Shown one piece after another: positions 7,723 to 16,190 of a stretch of DNA of 64,000 nt. Every line of letters begins with the position of its first letter. The stretch's first letter is position 1. Location: assembly GCF_026460945.1 (NCBI RefSeq), contig NZ_JAOVZV010000008.1, forward strand, positions 186,001 through 250,000, written 5' to 3'. Origin of the DNA: Chryseobacterium luquanense (GTDB lineage: Bacteria; Bacteroidota; Bacteroidia; Flavobacteriales; Weeksellaceae). The translations under genes and the position numbers were made by a program. Below the pieces are notes generated by a model, which searched no databases, was not told the DNA's origin, and saw nothing but the letters and a program-made list of their open reading frames with translations.

Positions 7723-8229
7723 ATGTCAACAGAAAACTTAACTCATTTAGAAGCAGTAAAGAAAATTAAAGAGCTTACAGAAAAAGCAAAATTCTGTATG
7801 TTTTGTACCAATTTGGAAACTCTACCAATCAATACCCGACCGATGGGATTACAGGAAACTGACGAAAGCGGAAATCTTTGGTTCATCAGTAGCGATTCTA
7901 GCAACAAAAATTTTGAAATAAAAGACGACAAAAGAGTGCAGCTTTTATTTATGAATAATTCAGATTCAGAATATATTTCTATATTTGGAGAAGCTTCTAT
8001 CTACAAAGACCGTTCAACTATTGAAGAAAAGTGGTCTGCCATGGCAAATGCATGGTTTGATGGAAAAGATGACCCGGATGTTTCAATCATTCGAGTAGAA
8101 CCGAAAGACACTTATTATTGGGATACAAAAGCAGGGAAACTGGTAAGCCTGATAAGTTTTGTAGCCGCAGCTGTTACTGGAAATAAAACCGACAATTCAG
8201 ACGGTGTTGAAGGGAACGCTACCCTATAA
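7723..8229 (+). CDS. Pyridoxamine 5'-phosphate oxidase-like general stress protein
   Basis: A 168-residue FMN-binding split-barrel protein of the general stress protein 26 type. Recognisable blocks: LTEKAKFCMFCTNL near 17-30, NTRPMGLQETDESGNLWFISS at about 37-57 (shown as NTRPMGLQETDE then GNLWFISS), KDDKRVQLLFMN, and ISIFGEASIYKD. The C-terminus contains the RVEPKDTYYWDTKAGKLV stretch typical of this subgroup. Such proteins bind flavin and are associated with oxidative or general stress; the reaction is unknown. A hypothetical gene follows 48 bp later on the same strand and probably shares the transcript. Confidence 0.85.
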   Translation: MSTENLTHLEAVKKIKELTEKAKFCMFCTNLETLPINTRPMGLQETDESGNLWFISSDSSNKNFEIKDDKRVQLLFMNNSDSEYISIFGEASIYKDRSTIEEKWSAMANAWFDGKDDPDVSIIRVEPKDTYYWDTKAGKLVSLISFVAAAVTGNKTDNSDGVEGNATL

Positions 8230-8277
8230 ATTTTAATAAACTATTCTTTATTATAAAACTTTAAAACTAAGAAAATC

Positions 8278-8628
8278 ATGATATTCGAAGATGATCCGCA
8301 CGCTGTTGTTCATGAGACGAATAATAAGCCAATAAGCAATTTTGCAATGATTACACAGGTAATTCAGTTTAATGGGGATAAATCTTTTATACTCAATTCT
8401 CTGCAGAAAATTAAGAACAGTACCATTTGTGAAATTAAAAAGAAATTAATTGATACCTTCATTACAGAATATGCGGTAGATTTCAACGGATATGTTGAAA
8501 ACGACAGTTATCATCTTCATTCTGACGGTTATCAGTTGTCACCTTCTTATGCGAAGCAATCTTACGAAAAAGTTTTAAGGGAACAGGAATATCTTAATAG
8601 AATAATCACCACACTAAACAACGATTAG
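8278..8628 (+). CDS. Hypothetical protein, 116 aa
   Basis: No family recognised. The protein is 116 residues, acidic at the start (MIFEDDPHAVVHE), with a helical middle and C-terminus (SYEKVLREQEYLNRI) and no signal peptide or membrane segment. It follows the FMN-binding stress protein by 48 bp and shares its terminator: the stop codon TAG (8626-8628) lies within the loop and first base of the right arm of a 21-bp hairpin, so the reading frame runs into the terminator stem. That arrangement and the good codon use suggest a real gene; it may be a small stress-associated protein. Confidence 0.65.
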   Translation: MIFEDDPHAVVHETNNKPISNFAMITQVIQFNGDKSFILNSLQKIKNSTICEIKKKLIDTFITEYAVDFNGYVENDSYHLHSDGYQLSPSYAKQSYEKVLREQEYLNRIITTLNND

Positions 8629-8648
8629 TTGTTTGGTGTGGTGATTAT
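8602..8648. terminator. Long bidirectional terminator, 21-bp stem
   Basis: ATAATCACCACAC-TAAACAAC (8602-8622) pairs with 8628-8648 around a 5-nt loop, 21 pairs with one G-T wobble. It separates the convergent genes 8278-8628 and 8668-9261. The U-tract is weak on both strands. Confidence 0.75.
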
Positions 8649-8667
8649 AATTTGATCTAATAGTTAA

Positions 8668-9261
8668 TTATTTATCGGTAACAAAATTCTTTTTTGCCAA
8701 TTCTTTTCTTACGCGGCTCAAACTTTCCGGTGTAATTCCTAGATAAGATGCAATCATCCATTGTGGAACCCTCAGTAAAAGATCAGGGTACATTTTAATG
8801 AATTTCAAATAACGTTCTTCAGCAGTTTCTCCTAACAAAGAATTGATTCTGTCTTGTAAACTTTTTACGTGTTTTTGAATAATTAAATCATTCTTTTCAA
8901 TCGTATTGGGGAATTCTTCCAAAAGTTTACTAAAAAAATCAGGCTGTAAAAACAGAACCTCAGAATCTTCAACAGCTTCAATATAGTATTTTGATTTTTC
9001 ATGAAAATAGAGACTGCTTCGGTCACCAATCAGCCAATTTTCCGGAGCAAATTGTATAACGTGCTCTTTACCGTTTTTATCAATAGAATACATTCTCAGA
9101 AGTCCTTTTTCAACAAAAAAAGTATTTCGGCACACTTCACCTTCCTGTAAAAGCATTTCGTGTTTTCCTACTTTCTTCAATTCATACTGAATACTGCATA
9201 AATTTACTTTTTCGGCAGGAACTTCAAAAACTTTTGCTAAATATTCGTTTATATTGCTCAT
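8668..9261 (-). CDS. Crp/Fnr family regulator (divergent type)
   Basis: A 197-residue cyclic-nucleotide-binding-domain regulator of the type abundant in Bacteroidetes. Beta-roll at about 20-115 (LQEGEVCRNTFFVEKGLLRMY, IQFAPENWLIGD), dimer helix, and C-terminal HTH VPQWMIASYLGITPESLSRVRKE (two parts: VPQWMIASYLGI, TPESLSRVRKEL) around 165-187. It differs clearly from the trio at 4.3-7.0 kb (SLSRVR instead of ETVIR recognition helix), so its operators should differ. Its start overlaps the stop of the YtxJ-like gene by 4 bp (ATGA), indicating translational coupling with a redox protein. Confidence 0.85.
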   Translation of the reverse strand: MSNINEYLAKVFEVPAEKVNLCSIQYELKKVGKHEMLLQEGEVCRNTFFVEKGLLRMYSIDKNGKEHVIQFAPENWLIGDRSSLYFHEKSKYYIEAVEDSEVLFLQPDFFSKLLEEFPNTIEKNDLIIQKHVKSLQDRINSLLGETAEERYLKFIKMYPDLLLRVPQWMIASYLGITPESLSRVRKELAKKNFVTDK

Positions 9262-9638
9262 AAAATTTGGCTTAAAGAAATATCCTGATGTGATGCGTTG
9301 CTGATGGCTTTTCCGTTTTCGATAACAATCAATTGCGGACTTTCGTGACGGATGCCAAAATCTTCAGCGATTTTATTGGAGATTGGTCTGAATGCCAAAA
9401 GATCAAGAAAATAAAAACTTACATTCTGATCTTCAGAATTTTCAATTTCTTTCTCAAAATTTTTCAAAACCGTTTTACTGATGAAGCAACTTGTAGAATG
9501 CTTGAAAATTGCTACTTTATTTTCATAAGATTCTTTAATTGCTTTTTCTAAATCTTCCTCAGATTTTATCGTTTTCCAGAAAGATTTTGTTTCTCCCTGC
9601 TCCTGTTTTCCGCCAAATATTTTATCTAAAAAACTCAT
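9258..9638 (-). CDS. ytxJ: Bacillithiol-system redox-active protein YtxJ-like
   Basis: A 126-residue thioredoxin-fold protein. The active-site region reads FKHSTSCFISK with a single Cys at residue 51, matching the monothiol KHST.C.IS signature of YtxJ (bacillithiol system) proteins; a later SPQLIVIENG gives the cis-Pro loop. It likely acts on bacillithiolated proteins in the cytoplasm. It sits in the middle of a tight minus-strand trio: overlap of 4 bp with the DUF1569 gene upstream and 4 bp with the Crp/Fnr gene downstream. The bacillithiol synthesis genes are not in this window. Confidence 0.8.
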   Translation of the reverse strand: MSFLDKIFGGKQEQGETKSFWKTIKSEEDLEKAIKESYENKVAIFKHSTSCFISKTVLKNFEKEIENSEDQNVSFYFLDLLAFRPISNKIAEDFGIRHESPQLIVIENGKAISNASHQDISLSQIL

Positions 9639-10096
9639 ACTTTAAATTGTTTTAAGTGGTGATCAAGATGTTTATACTCCATAAATCCCCAGTCTTTTTC
9701 TTTCATTTCACCAAAAAGTTCATGTTTGGCTGGTAAAAGATGTTTTTTGGAAGCCAACTGATATTCGTCTAACCTCTGTAAAAGATTATTTTTGGCTTCC
9801 TCAAAGTTACATTCAAAATTAACGATTACTTTTTTAAAAGTAGGCATATTTCGGGGAATTCCGTTATTGAAAATCTGCATTTCTTTTTTTACGAAAATTC
9901 CAACAGATTTAAAGATAATATTAGTTGGCGGAAGAATTATTTTCTTTAAAGCGATCTGCAGAATCAAATCACAGTGTACCAACATCTGAGAAACGCTCAT
10001 ACTCCCCCATTTTCTCTCTGAGTTTTCAGAAAGTTGGGCAATTCTCTGTTTTATTTCGTTAAAATCATTTTGGTTGTGAAGACTTTTATACTGCAA
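9635..10096 (-). CDS. DUF1569 domain-containing protein
   Basis: A 153-residue DinB-like four-helix protein of the DUF1569 family. The segment KWGSMSVSQMLVHCDLILQIAL (as KWGSMSVSQMLVHC, DLILQIAL) near 29-50 and the C-terminal HELFGEMKEKDWGFMEYKHLDHHLKQF (in pieces: HELFGEMKEKDWG, YKHLDHHLKQF) are diagnostic: the conserved His residues (HCD, HLDHH) would bind a metal. DinB-type proteins in organisms with bacillithiol are often thiol S-transferases, which fits its overlap with the YtxJ-like gene. First gene of the trio with YtxJ and a Crp/Fnr regulator; function inferred from family and neighbours only. Confidence 0.8.
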   Translation of the reverse strand: MQYKSLHNQNDFNEIKQRIAQLSENSERKWGSMSVSQMLVHCDLILQIALKKIILPPTNIIFKSVGIFVKKEMQIFNNGIPRNMPTFKKVIVNFECNFEEAKNNLLQRLDEYQLASKKHLLPAKHELFGEMKEKDWGFMEYKHLDHHLKQFKV

Positions 10097-10107
10097 TTTT
10101 CTTGGTT

Positions 10108-10701
10108 TTAATTCACCGCATTCTTCGATATTAAGCTAATTAGGGAAGAAATCAAAACAGCATTTTCATCTTTTAAAAAATAAAGCATTTTATTTTTATA
10201 CTGATCTTCTTTTGAATAGATAATCAAATAATGATTGTACTTTTTTATCCCCAAATCTGAATACGATATTTCTTTATTATCAAATTCTATGCAAGTGTCT
10301 CTGAAGAGAATTCCGCCGAGATTGAATTCTTCATTATTATTGTATTGACGGATGTATTTATTTAAAATATCATCAAAATAACAATTCCATAATTCATCTA
10401 TAATATCACAAAAGAGCTGATGTTTTTTATCTAATTTTCTTCCGTAGAAAAGCTTGAAAGAAATTTTTAACTCTTTACCTAAATTAGTTTTAATAAAAAT
10501 CTGGTATTCTCTACCGACATAAAATTCAAAACCTCTGATGAAGTGAATTCCGTAACGGATCCCTGCAATTTCATTTTTAGGAATTATAGTGAATAAATCG
10601 TCAGTATGATCTTTATTTTCGAACTTTAAAAATTCTTCATCAATAATGAGTTGACGTTTCCTTGTATCAAACAAACCTCTTACGATGGTAAATTCTTTCA
10701 T
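10108..10701 (-). CDS. Hypothetical protein with PH-like beta-rich N-terminus
   Basis: A 197-residue soluble protein with no recognised family. The first ~90 residues are a series of short beta strands (TIVRGLFDTRKRQLIIDEEFLKF in two parts: TIVRGLFDTRKR, QLIIDEEFLKF; then IAGIRYGIHFIRGFEFYVGREYQIFI in parts IAGIRYGIHF, YQIFIKT) resembling bacterial PH-like domains; the rest mixes helix and strand. No signal peptide. It ends 11 bp before the DUF1569 gene on the same strand, so it may be the first gene of that operon. Confidence 0.6.
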   Translation of the reverse strand: MKEFTIVRGLFDTRKRQLIIDEEFLKFENKDHTDDLFTIIPKNEIAGIRYGIHFIRGFEFYVGREYQIFIKTNLGKELKISFKLFYGRKLDKKHQLFCDIIDELWNCYFDDILNKYIRQYNNNEEFNLGGILFRDTCIEFDNKEISYSDLGIKKYNHYLIIYSKEDQYKNKMLYFLKDENAVLISSLISLISKNAVN

Positions 10702-10779
10702 AAATTTAGATCTATCGGAGAATTATATCTGATTAATATTCAATTTGAATGGTAAATCTGCACAATTAGCGAGAGAAAA

Positions 10780-11922
10780 TTAATAACCGTGCAATTCAAT
10801 TCCTTCCGTTCTCTGCAAAGTCACTTTCTTTCCCATTTTCTTTTGAATCACTCTGAAATGCTGCAATTCATCATCTGTTAAAATGTTAATTGCTGTTCCT
10901 TTTTCTCCGGCACGACCGGTTCTACCAATTCTGTGGATGTAGTCTAAAGGTGAACGAGGTAATTCGTAATTGATAACACAAGGCAAAGATTCAATATGAA
11001 TTCCACGGCCAATCAAATCGGTTGCGACCAAAATTTGTGCACCGTTAACTTTAAATTCTTCCAGATTATTTTTACGTGCACCTTGTGATTTCTGACTGTG
11101 AATTGCGACTGCTTTTATTTTATTTTTTTTCAGTTTTTCAACCAAATTATCTGCAGATCTTGTAGATGAAACAAAAATCAACGCTTTTTCAACTTTCTTT
11201 TCTTTAATTAAATATCTTAAAAAAGGACCTTTATTTTCAGGAGAAACATGATAAGCCAATTGCTCGATATTATCAATTTCAACTTCCTCTTTTTTAATTT
11301 CAATAATTGTCGGATTAATTGATAAACGTTCTTTCATTTCAGAAACTTTATCATTTAAAGTCGCTGAAAATAAAGTGGTCTGTTTTGCAACAGGCATCAT
11401 GGCAAAAAGTTTATTCATTTCTTCACCGAATCCAAGCTGGAACATTTTATCTGCTTCATCAATCACTAAATGCTGAATTCCAGAAATACTTAATGCATTG
11501 TGATCAATCAAATCCAATAAACGACCGGGAGTCGCAATAAGAACTTCCACGCCATACATTCCTTTCATTTGGGGATTGATAGAAACTCCACCATAAACTG
11601 CCATTGTACGTATTTCACGCTTCAAATTATCAGTAAAAGCTTTGAATACCTCATCAATCTGAATCGCTAATTCTCTTGTAGGAACCAATATTAAGACCTG
11701 AATATTACGGTCTTTTTTAACCTCTGCATTTTGTAGCTTTTCTAAAATAGGCATTACAAAACAAGCGGTCTTACCGGAGCCAGTCTCTGCAATTCCTATC
11801 AAATCTTTTCCCTGTAAAATAACCGGAACAGCCTGCTCCTGAATTGGAAAAGGTTTCAGATAACCCAGTTTTTTAACAGATCGAATAATATTGTGTGATA
11901 ATCCTAACGATTCAAATGACAT
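10780..11922 (-). CDS. DEAD-box RNA helicase (RhlE-like)
   Basis: A 380-residue ATP-dependent RNA helicase with only the two RecA-like domains. Motifs: Q motif with FPIQEQAVP near 24-32, Walker A AETGSGKT (45-52), PTREL (81-85), TPGR (131-134), DEAD (155-158), SAT (186-188), and HRIGRTGRAG around 330-340. It lacks the basic C-terminal tail common to many RhlE proteins, ending in a short HGY. It probably remodels structured RNA during ribosome assembly or decay. A TATCTTTG promoter element lies 18 bp before the start. Confidence 0.9.
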   Translation of the reverse strand: MSFESLGLSHNIIRSVKKLGYLKPFPIQEQAVPVILQGKDLIGIAETGSGKTACFVMPILEKLQNAEVKKDRNIQVLILVPTRELAIQIDEVFKAFTDNLKREIRTMAVYGGVSINPQMKGMYGVEVLIATPGRLLDLIDHNALSISGIQHLVIDEADKMFQLGFGEEMNKLFAMMPVAKQTTLFSATLNDKVSEMKERLSINPTIIEIKKEEVEIDNIEQLAYHVSPENKGPFLRYLIKEKKVEKALIFVSSTRSADNLVEKLKKNKIKAVAIHSQKSQGARKNNLEEFKVNGAQILVATDLIGRGIHIESLPCVINYELPRSPLDYIHRIGRTGRAGEKGTAINILTDDELQHFRVIQKKMGKKVTLQRTEGIELHGY

Positions 11923-11939
11923 AAAATAAATATTTGTTG

Positions 11940-11947
11940 CAAAGATA
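11940..11947 (-). promoter_or_regulatory. -7 promoter element (TATCTTTG) for the DEAD-box gene
   Basis: Perfect TAnnTTTG on the minus strand, ending 17 bp before the ATG. Spacing is right for a short leader; no good -33 TTTG was seen. Confidence 0.5.
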
Positions 11948-12095
11948 AACTATTGCAGTTTGGTATTGTTGATCTAAACGCTTTTCAGAATGTATTTTTA
12001 TTTTTTGAAATGCCGTTTTGTCCGATATTTCTTTTTTGGACAAATTTTTGAGGAATAATTTTTATAATTTTATCAAATAAACGAGACAGCTATAT

Positions 12096-12701
12096 ATGAA
12101 AAAAGCATTAATAATCGTCGATGTACAGAATGATTTTTGTGAAGGTGGAGCTCTTGCAGTTCCGGGTGCGAATGAGGTGATTCCTTACATCAATCTTCTG
12201 ATGGAGGAAAACGACTATGAACAAATTGTTCTTACCCAAGATTGGCATCCTGCAAATCACAAAAGTTTTGCAAGTAACAATAACAGAAAAGTTGGAGAAA
12301 GTATTATTTTAAATGGTATTCCGCAGTTTATGTGGCCAGATCATTGTGTGGAAGGAACTTTCGGAGCAGAATTTCATAAAGATCTGAATCGTGATAAAGT
12401 AACACATATTATTCAAAAAGGAAAAAATACTGAAATTGATGCATACAGCGGTTTTCAGGATAACAATCATTTTATGAAAACCGGATTGGATGATTTCTTA
12501 AAGTATCACGAAATTCAATTGGTAGAAATCGTTGGTTTAGCAATGGATTATTGTGTGAAATTTACCTGTACTGATGCCGTTGCGAATGGTTACATTACTT
12601 GTCTTCACTTCAATGGAACTCGAGCTGTTAATGTGAAACCTGAAAATGGAAGAGACGCTATTTATGAAATGATTCAAAAAGGTGTGACAGTTTTGGGATA
12701 G
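12096..12701 (+). CDS. pncA: Nicotinamidase (pyrazinamidase)
   Basis: A 201-residue isochorismatase-fold amidase converting nicotinamide to nicotinate for NAD salvage. The catalytic triad is visible as Asp9 (IIVDVQNDF), Lys110 (KGKNTEIDAYSGF) and Cys153 (AMDYCVKFT); the metal-binding DWHP..H motif lies at 49-55 and the VPGAN block at 22-26. Length and the CEGG start segment fit bacterial PncA. It stands alone on the plus strand and shares a strong terminator with the convergent pseudouridine synthase gene. Confidence 0.93.
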   Translation: MKKALIIVDVQNDFCEGGALAVPGANEVIPYINLLMEENDYEQIVLTQDWHPANHKSFASNNNRKVGESIILNGIPQFMWPDHCVEGTFGAEFHKDLNRDKVTHIIQKGKNTEIDAYSGFQDNNHFMKTGLDDFLKYHEIQLVEIVGLAMDYCVKFTCTDAVANGYITCLHFNGTRAVNVKPENGRDAIYEMIQKGVTVLG

Positions 12702-12775
12702 TTTTTTAATTATAAATTATTAATTATGAAGATGAGTTTCTGAATGAAATTTTTCTACTCATAATTTCACTACAC

Positions 12776-12810
12776 AAAAAAGACGTTGAAAATATTCAAC
12801 GTCTTTTTTT
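12776..12810. terminator. Bidirectional terminator after pncA
   Basis: AAAGACGTTGAA pairs with TTCAACGTCTTT around an AATA loop (arms about 12779-12790 and 12795-12806), with A-runs and T-runs on both sides. It serves pncA and the convergent gene ending at 12874. Confidence 0.85.
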
Positions 12811-12873
12811 ATGTAAATTTTAAGTTAAGAACGAATAAAAATGTATAATTCATCATTCAAAACTTATAACTCT

Positions 12874-14019
12874 TTAAAGCATTTTCAAGTTGTTCACTTC
12901 TTGTTCTGTTAAAATCCTCCAGTGACCTCTTTTGATATTTTTCTTGGTTAATCCTGCAAACATTACTCTGTCAAGCGCTTCAACCTCATATCCTAATCTT
13001 TGGAAAATTCTTCTGATTACACGATTCCAACCGATATGAATTTCAATTCCGACTTCATTTCTCGGCTTTCCTTCGATGAAAGAAATCTGATCTACCATTG
13101 CAACCCCTTCATCCAAACGAATTCCTTCAACAATCAGTTTTAGATCTTCATTTGTCAATTTTTTATCTAAAGTTACATGATAAATTTTCTTGGCATCAAA
13201 AGAAGGATGCGTTAATTTTTTCGTCATGTGACCGTCATTTGTCAATAATATAACTCCGGTTGTAGAACGATCTAATCTTCCGACAGGAAAAACTCTGTAT
13301 GGAGAAGCATTTGCAACTAAATCCATTACAGTTTTTCTAGCTTTATCATCTTTTGTAGTAGAAATATAACCTTTGGGCTTATTTAAAAGTACATAAACCG
13401 GTTTTTCTGGAGTAATATTTTGTCCGTCGAAAACTACTTTATCAGATTTCTGAACCTGATACCCCATTTCAGTTACCACTTTCCCATTCACTTCTACCAA
13501 ACCTTGGGTAATCAGTTCGTCAGCTTCTCTTCTGCTGCAAATTCCTGAATTGGCAATATATTTATTAAGACGAATCGTATCTTTATGAACGTCTTTTTCA
13601 ATCTTACTTAATCTTCTCTTCTGTACAAAAGATTTGGTTTTATCTTCTTTGTCTTCTGTTGTTCCTGGTCTTCTTCCGTATTTTAGGCTGCCTCTTTCGT
13701 ATTTATCTCTGGTATCAAAACTACCGGGTCTGCTGCCACCTCTACTTGGAGCTGATTTGCTGAAAGGTTTTCTCTCTTCACCTTGGGTGGTGATAAAAGG
13801 CTCTTGTTCAGTTTTTCCAAACTTTTTGTCCATTCTAGCCTGGTAACTGTTGTCACTACTCCTTTTGGAGTCTGAATTCCTTTCTCCTGCTTTAGGAAAA
13901 GGTTTTTTGAAAGGTTTTGATCCTGAATTTCCTGATCTTGAAGCACGAGATTCATCAGAACTATTTCTTGTTGAACTTCTTGGTTTCTTTGGTCTTCCTG
14001 AATTATTGTCTCTGCTCAT
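12874..14019 (-). CDS. rRNA large-subunit pseudouridine synthase (RluB/RsuA family) with disordered N-tail
   Basis: A 381-residue enzyme that isomerises uridine in rRNA. The core (about 145-381) has an S4 RNA-binding domain (IRLNKYIANSGICSRREAD) and the RsuA/RluB catalytic segment PVGRLDRSTTGVILLTNDG with the catalytic Asp in GRLD; NRVIRRIF is the family C-terminal block. The first ~140 residues are a Ser/Arg/Lys/Gly-rich low-complexity tail (RSSTRNSSDESRASRSGNSG), expected to be disordered and RNA-binding. Such tails are usual for this enzyme in Flavobacteriia. A TATCTTTG promoter element lies just upstream. Confidence 0.9.
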   Translation of the reverse strand: MSRDNNSGRPKKPRSSTRNSSDESRASRSGNSGSKPFKKPFPKAGERNSDSKRSSDNSYQARMDKKFGKTEQEPFITTQGEERKPFSKSAPSRGGSRPGSFDTRDKYERGSLKYGRRPGTTEDKEDKTKSFVQKRRLSKIEKDVHKDTIRLNKYIANSGICSRREADELITQGLVEVNGKVVTEMGYQVQKSDKVVFDGQNITPEKPVYVLLNKPKGYISTTKDDKARKTVMDLVANASPYRVFPVGRLDRSTTGVILLTNDGHMTKKLTHPSFDAKKIYHVTLDKKLTNEDLKLIVEGIRLDEGVAMVDQISFIEGKPRNEVGIEIHIGWNRVIRRIFQRLGYEVEALDRVMFAGLTKKNIKRGHWRILTEQEVNNLKML

Positions 14020-14033
14020 GCTAAATATTTGTG

Positions 14034-14041
14034 CAAAGATA
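14034..14041 (-). promoter_or_regulatory. -7 promoter element (TATCTTTG) for the pseudouridine synthase
   Basis: Perfect TAnnTTTG on the minus strand, 14 bp before the ATG at 14019. Part of a divergent promoter pair with the aroB element at 14075-14082. Confidence 0.5.
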
Positions 14042-14074
14042 GTAATTTAATAACGAGTTAAAAATTAAGAATCA

Positions 14075-14082
14075 TAACTTTG
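14075..14082 (+). promoter_or_regulatory. -7 promoter element (TAACTTTG) for aroB
   Basis: Perfect TAnnTTTG on the plus strand, 37 bp before the aroB ATG. Confidence 0.5.
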
Positions 14083-14119
14083 TAGCGCATTATACCTTTA
14101 AATATTAAAAAATCATACG

Positions 14120-15166
14120 ATGATTACCATATTAGACGAAAATTTTTCGCAGCTCAATCAATTCATGACCGAAAAATCATTCAGCAAAGTTTTTATTTTG
14201 GTGGATGAAAATACGCATGAATATTGTCTTCCATTACTTTTAGGAAATTTAGAAACAGATATCGCTTTTGAAATTTTAGAAATTGAAGCTGGTGAAGAAA
14301 TGAAAAATATTCAGACAGCCAACCAGCTTTGGGAAATTCTGACCGAAATGCAAGCTGACCGAAAAGCTTTAATCATCAATCTTGGAGGGGGAGTTATTAC
14401 AGATATGGGCGGTTTTGTAGCATCAACCTACAAAAGAGGAATTCAGTTCATCAATATTCCAACTACTCTACTTTCAATGTGTGATGCTTCAATTGGTGGA
14501 AAAACGGGAATTGATTTAATGCATTATAAAAATATGGTGGGAACATTTTCTTTCCCCGAGCAAATCTATGTTTATCCCCGATTTTTAGATACACTTCCTG
14601 CAAAAGAAGTAAAAAGTGGTTTTGCGGAAATGCTAAAACACGGTTTAATTGCTGATAAAAAACATTGGGAAGATTTAATTCAGTTGCAGCATTTAGATCC
14701 TGTTGGAATTGAACCTTTCATTCCACAATCAATGGAAATTAAACAGGAAGTTGTAAATGCTGATTTCCACGAAAAAAATGTGAGAAAAACTTTGAATTTC
14801 GGTCATACGATCGGTCATGCGATTGAAAGTTTATGTCTTCAAAGTGAAAATCCGATTCTTCATGGTGAAGCAGTTGCTTTAGGAATGATCTGCGAAAGCC
14901 ACCTTTCTTATCTTGAAGGTTTAATTTCTAAAGAAGATTCAGGTTTAATTATAGAAAATATTCAGAAATATTTCTGCTTTGTTGATTTAACTGATTTTAA
15001 AGATAAAGATATTTTCAGTTTATTATTAAATGATAAGAAAAATTCAGATGCAAAAATTAATTTTTCTTTGCTTTCGGGAATTGGTTCTTGTGTATTTGAT
15101 CATCAATGTTCAACAGAAAACATTCAAAAATCTATTGATTTTTATAAAAAACTGAGTGAGTTTTAA
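14120..15166 (+). CDS. aroB: 3-Dehydroquinate synthase
   Basis: A 348-residue NAD- and metal-dependent enzyme making 3-dehydroquinate from DAHP, step two of the shikimate pathway. Signatures: GGGVITDMGGFVASTYKRG near 91-109 (NAD-binding), PTTLLSMCDASIGGKTGID, KSGFAEMLKHGL, and the metal-binding NFGHTIGHAIE and HGEAVALGM motifs. Length fits AroB. It is divergent from the pseudouridine synthase and stands alone; no terminator hairpin was obvious downstream. Confidence 0.95.
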   Translation: MITILDENFSQLNQFMTEKSFSKVFILVDENTHEYCLPLLLGNLETDIAFEILEIEAGEEMKNIQTANQLWEILTEMQADRKALIINLGGGVITDMGGFVASTYKRGIQFINIPTTLLSMCDASIGGKTGIDLMHYKNMVGTFSFPEQIYVYPRFLDTLPAKEVKSGFAEMLKHGLIADKKHWEDLIQLQHLDPVGIEPFIPQSMEIKQEVVNADFHEKNVRKTLNFGHTIGHAIESLCLQSENPILHGEAVALGMICESHLSYLEGLISKEDSGLIIENIQKYFCFVDLTDFKDKDIFSLLLNDKKNSDAKINFSLLSGIGSCVFDHQCSTENIQKSIDFYKKLSEF

Positions 15167-15419
15167 TTTTTAAACTAAATTTTTAGATAATAGATTTATA
15201 AAATTAATATTCATAGCATATTAGTTTTTTCGGTCATAATTTGTTTATTTTCAATTAATTATAATAATAACCATTTATTATTGTGAATCGTTTTATTCTT
15301 TATTTTTAGGCACAATTATTTTTTTGGCAAGCAATTTGAAAGATACGACTCGTCAAACTGAAAAAGTTTGGTAGTAAAATTTAAAATTAGAATTAGTAAA
15401 ATATTAAAAAATTTAAGTT

Positions 15420-16112
15420 ATGAAAAAGTTAATCTTAGGAATTGCAGTTTTGTCAACATCTTTGGCATTTGCTCAGACAACACCAACTTCTACATCATCT
15501 TCATCTCCGGTAAGATTTGGTCTTAAAGCAGGAATGAACGTAGCTTCTTTATCTAAAGATGCAGGTTTAGAAGATCAAAAATCTAAAATTGGTTTTAATG
15601 CAGGTGTATTTGCAAACATTCCTATTGCAGAATCTTTTAGTATTCAGCCAGAGGTTTTGTATAACCAGTTAGGAGCAAAAGTTGAAAGCAGAGACGAATT
15701 TACAGTGCTTGGTACAACAACAAGAAATGTACAGTCTTATTCTACAAATTTAGATTACATCTCAGTACCGGTAATGTTCCAGTATAATTTTGTACCTAAT
15801 TTCTATATAGAAGCAGGTCCTGAATTTGGATTTATGGTTTCAGCGAAAAATAAAGGTGACAGAACTACAACTGTAACAAATGCTTCAGGAACTAGTACTT
15901 CTACAGCAAGCTACACAGATGATATCGATAAAGATAACCTAAATACATTCAACTTCGGTGTAGGTATTGGTGCAGGTTATTATTTTACAGATAATATCGG
16001 TTTAACTGCAAGATATACAGCAGGTGTAACTGATGTTGCGAAAGACAGACCAAGTGGTTCTGATGCTATTAGAAATAACAACTTCCAAGTTGGTTTAGCA
16101 TTCAAATTCTAA
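15420..16112 (+). CDS. Outer membrane beta-barrel protein (PorT/OmpA-like fold)
   Basis: A 230-residue exported barrel protein. A Sec signal peptide (MKKLILGIAVLSTSLAFAQ) is followed by a Thr/Ser linker and alternating amphipathic strands: VRFGLKAGMNVASLS, FNAGVFANIPIAESFSIQPE, YISVPVMFQYNFVPNFYIEAG (each at most 20 residues when read as strands), ending GLAFKF with a terminal aromatic, as for Bam-inserted barrels. This is the usual 8-strand outer_membrane_beta-barrel family of Bacteroidetes; specific function unknown. It follows aroB by 253 bp of A+T-rich DNA and ends at a strong terminator. Confidence 0.85.
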   Translation: MKKLILGIAVLSTSLAFAQTTPTSTSSSSPVRFGLKAGMNVASLSKDAGLEDQKSKIGFNAGVFANIPIAESFSIQPEVLYNQLGAKVESRDEFTVLGTTTRNVQSYSTNLDYISVPVMFQYNFVPNFYIEAGPEFGFMVSAKNKGDRTTTVTNASGTSTSTASYTDDIDKDNLNTFNFGVGIGAGYYFTDNIGLTARYTAGVTDVAKDRPSGSDAIRNNNFQVGLAFKF

Positions 16113-16138
16113 TAAGAAACAATCTTAATTTCAATAAA

Positions 16139-16170
16139 AAATGTCAGACTTAGAAATAAGTCTGACATTT
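16139..16170. terminator. Bidirectional terminator between OMP gene and purF
   Basis: Perfect 14-bp stem AAATGTCAGACTTA / TAAGTCTGACATTT with a GAAA loop, placed between two convergent genes. Confidence 0.85.
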
Positions 16171-16190
16171 GTATATTAAATCATTTATAC

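Noticed and set aside
13634..14050. Frames opposite the disordered N-terminus of the pseudouridine synthase
   Set aside because: Produced by the low-complexity repeats of the real gene on the other strand.
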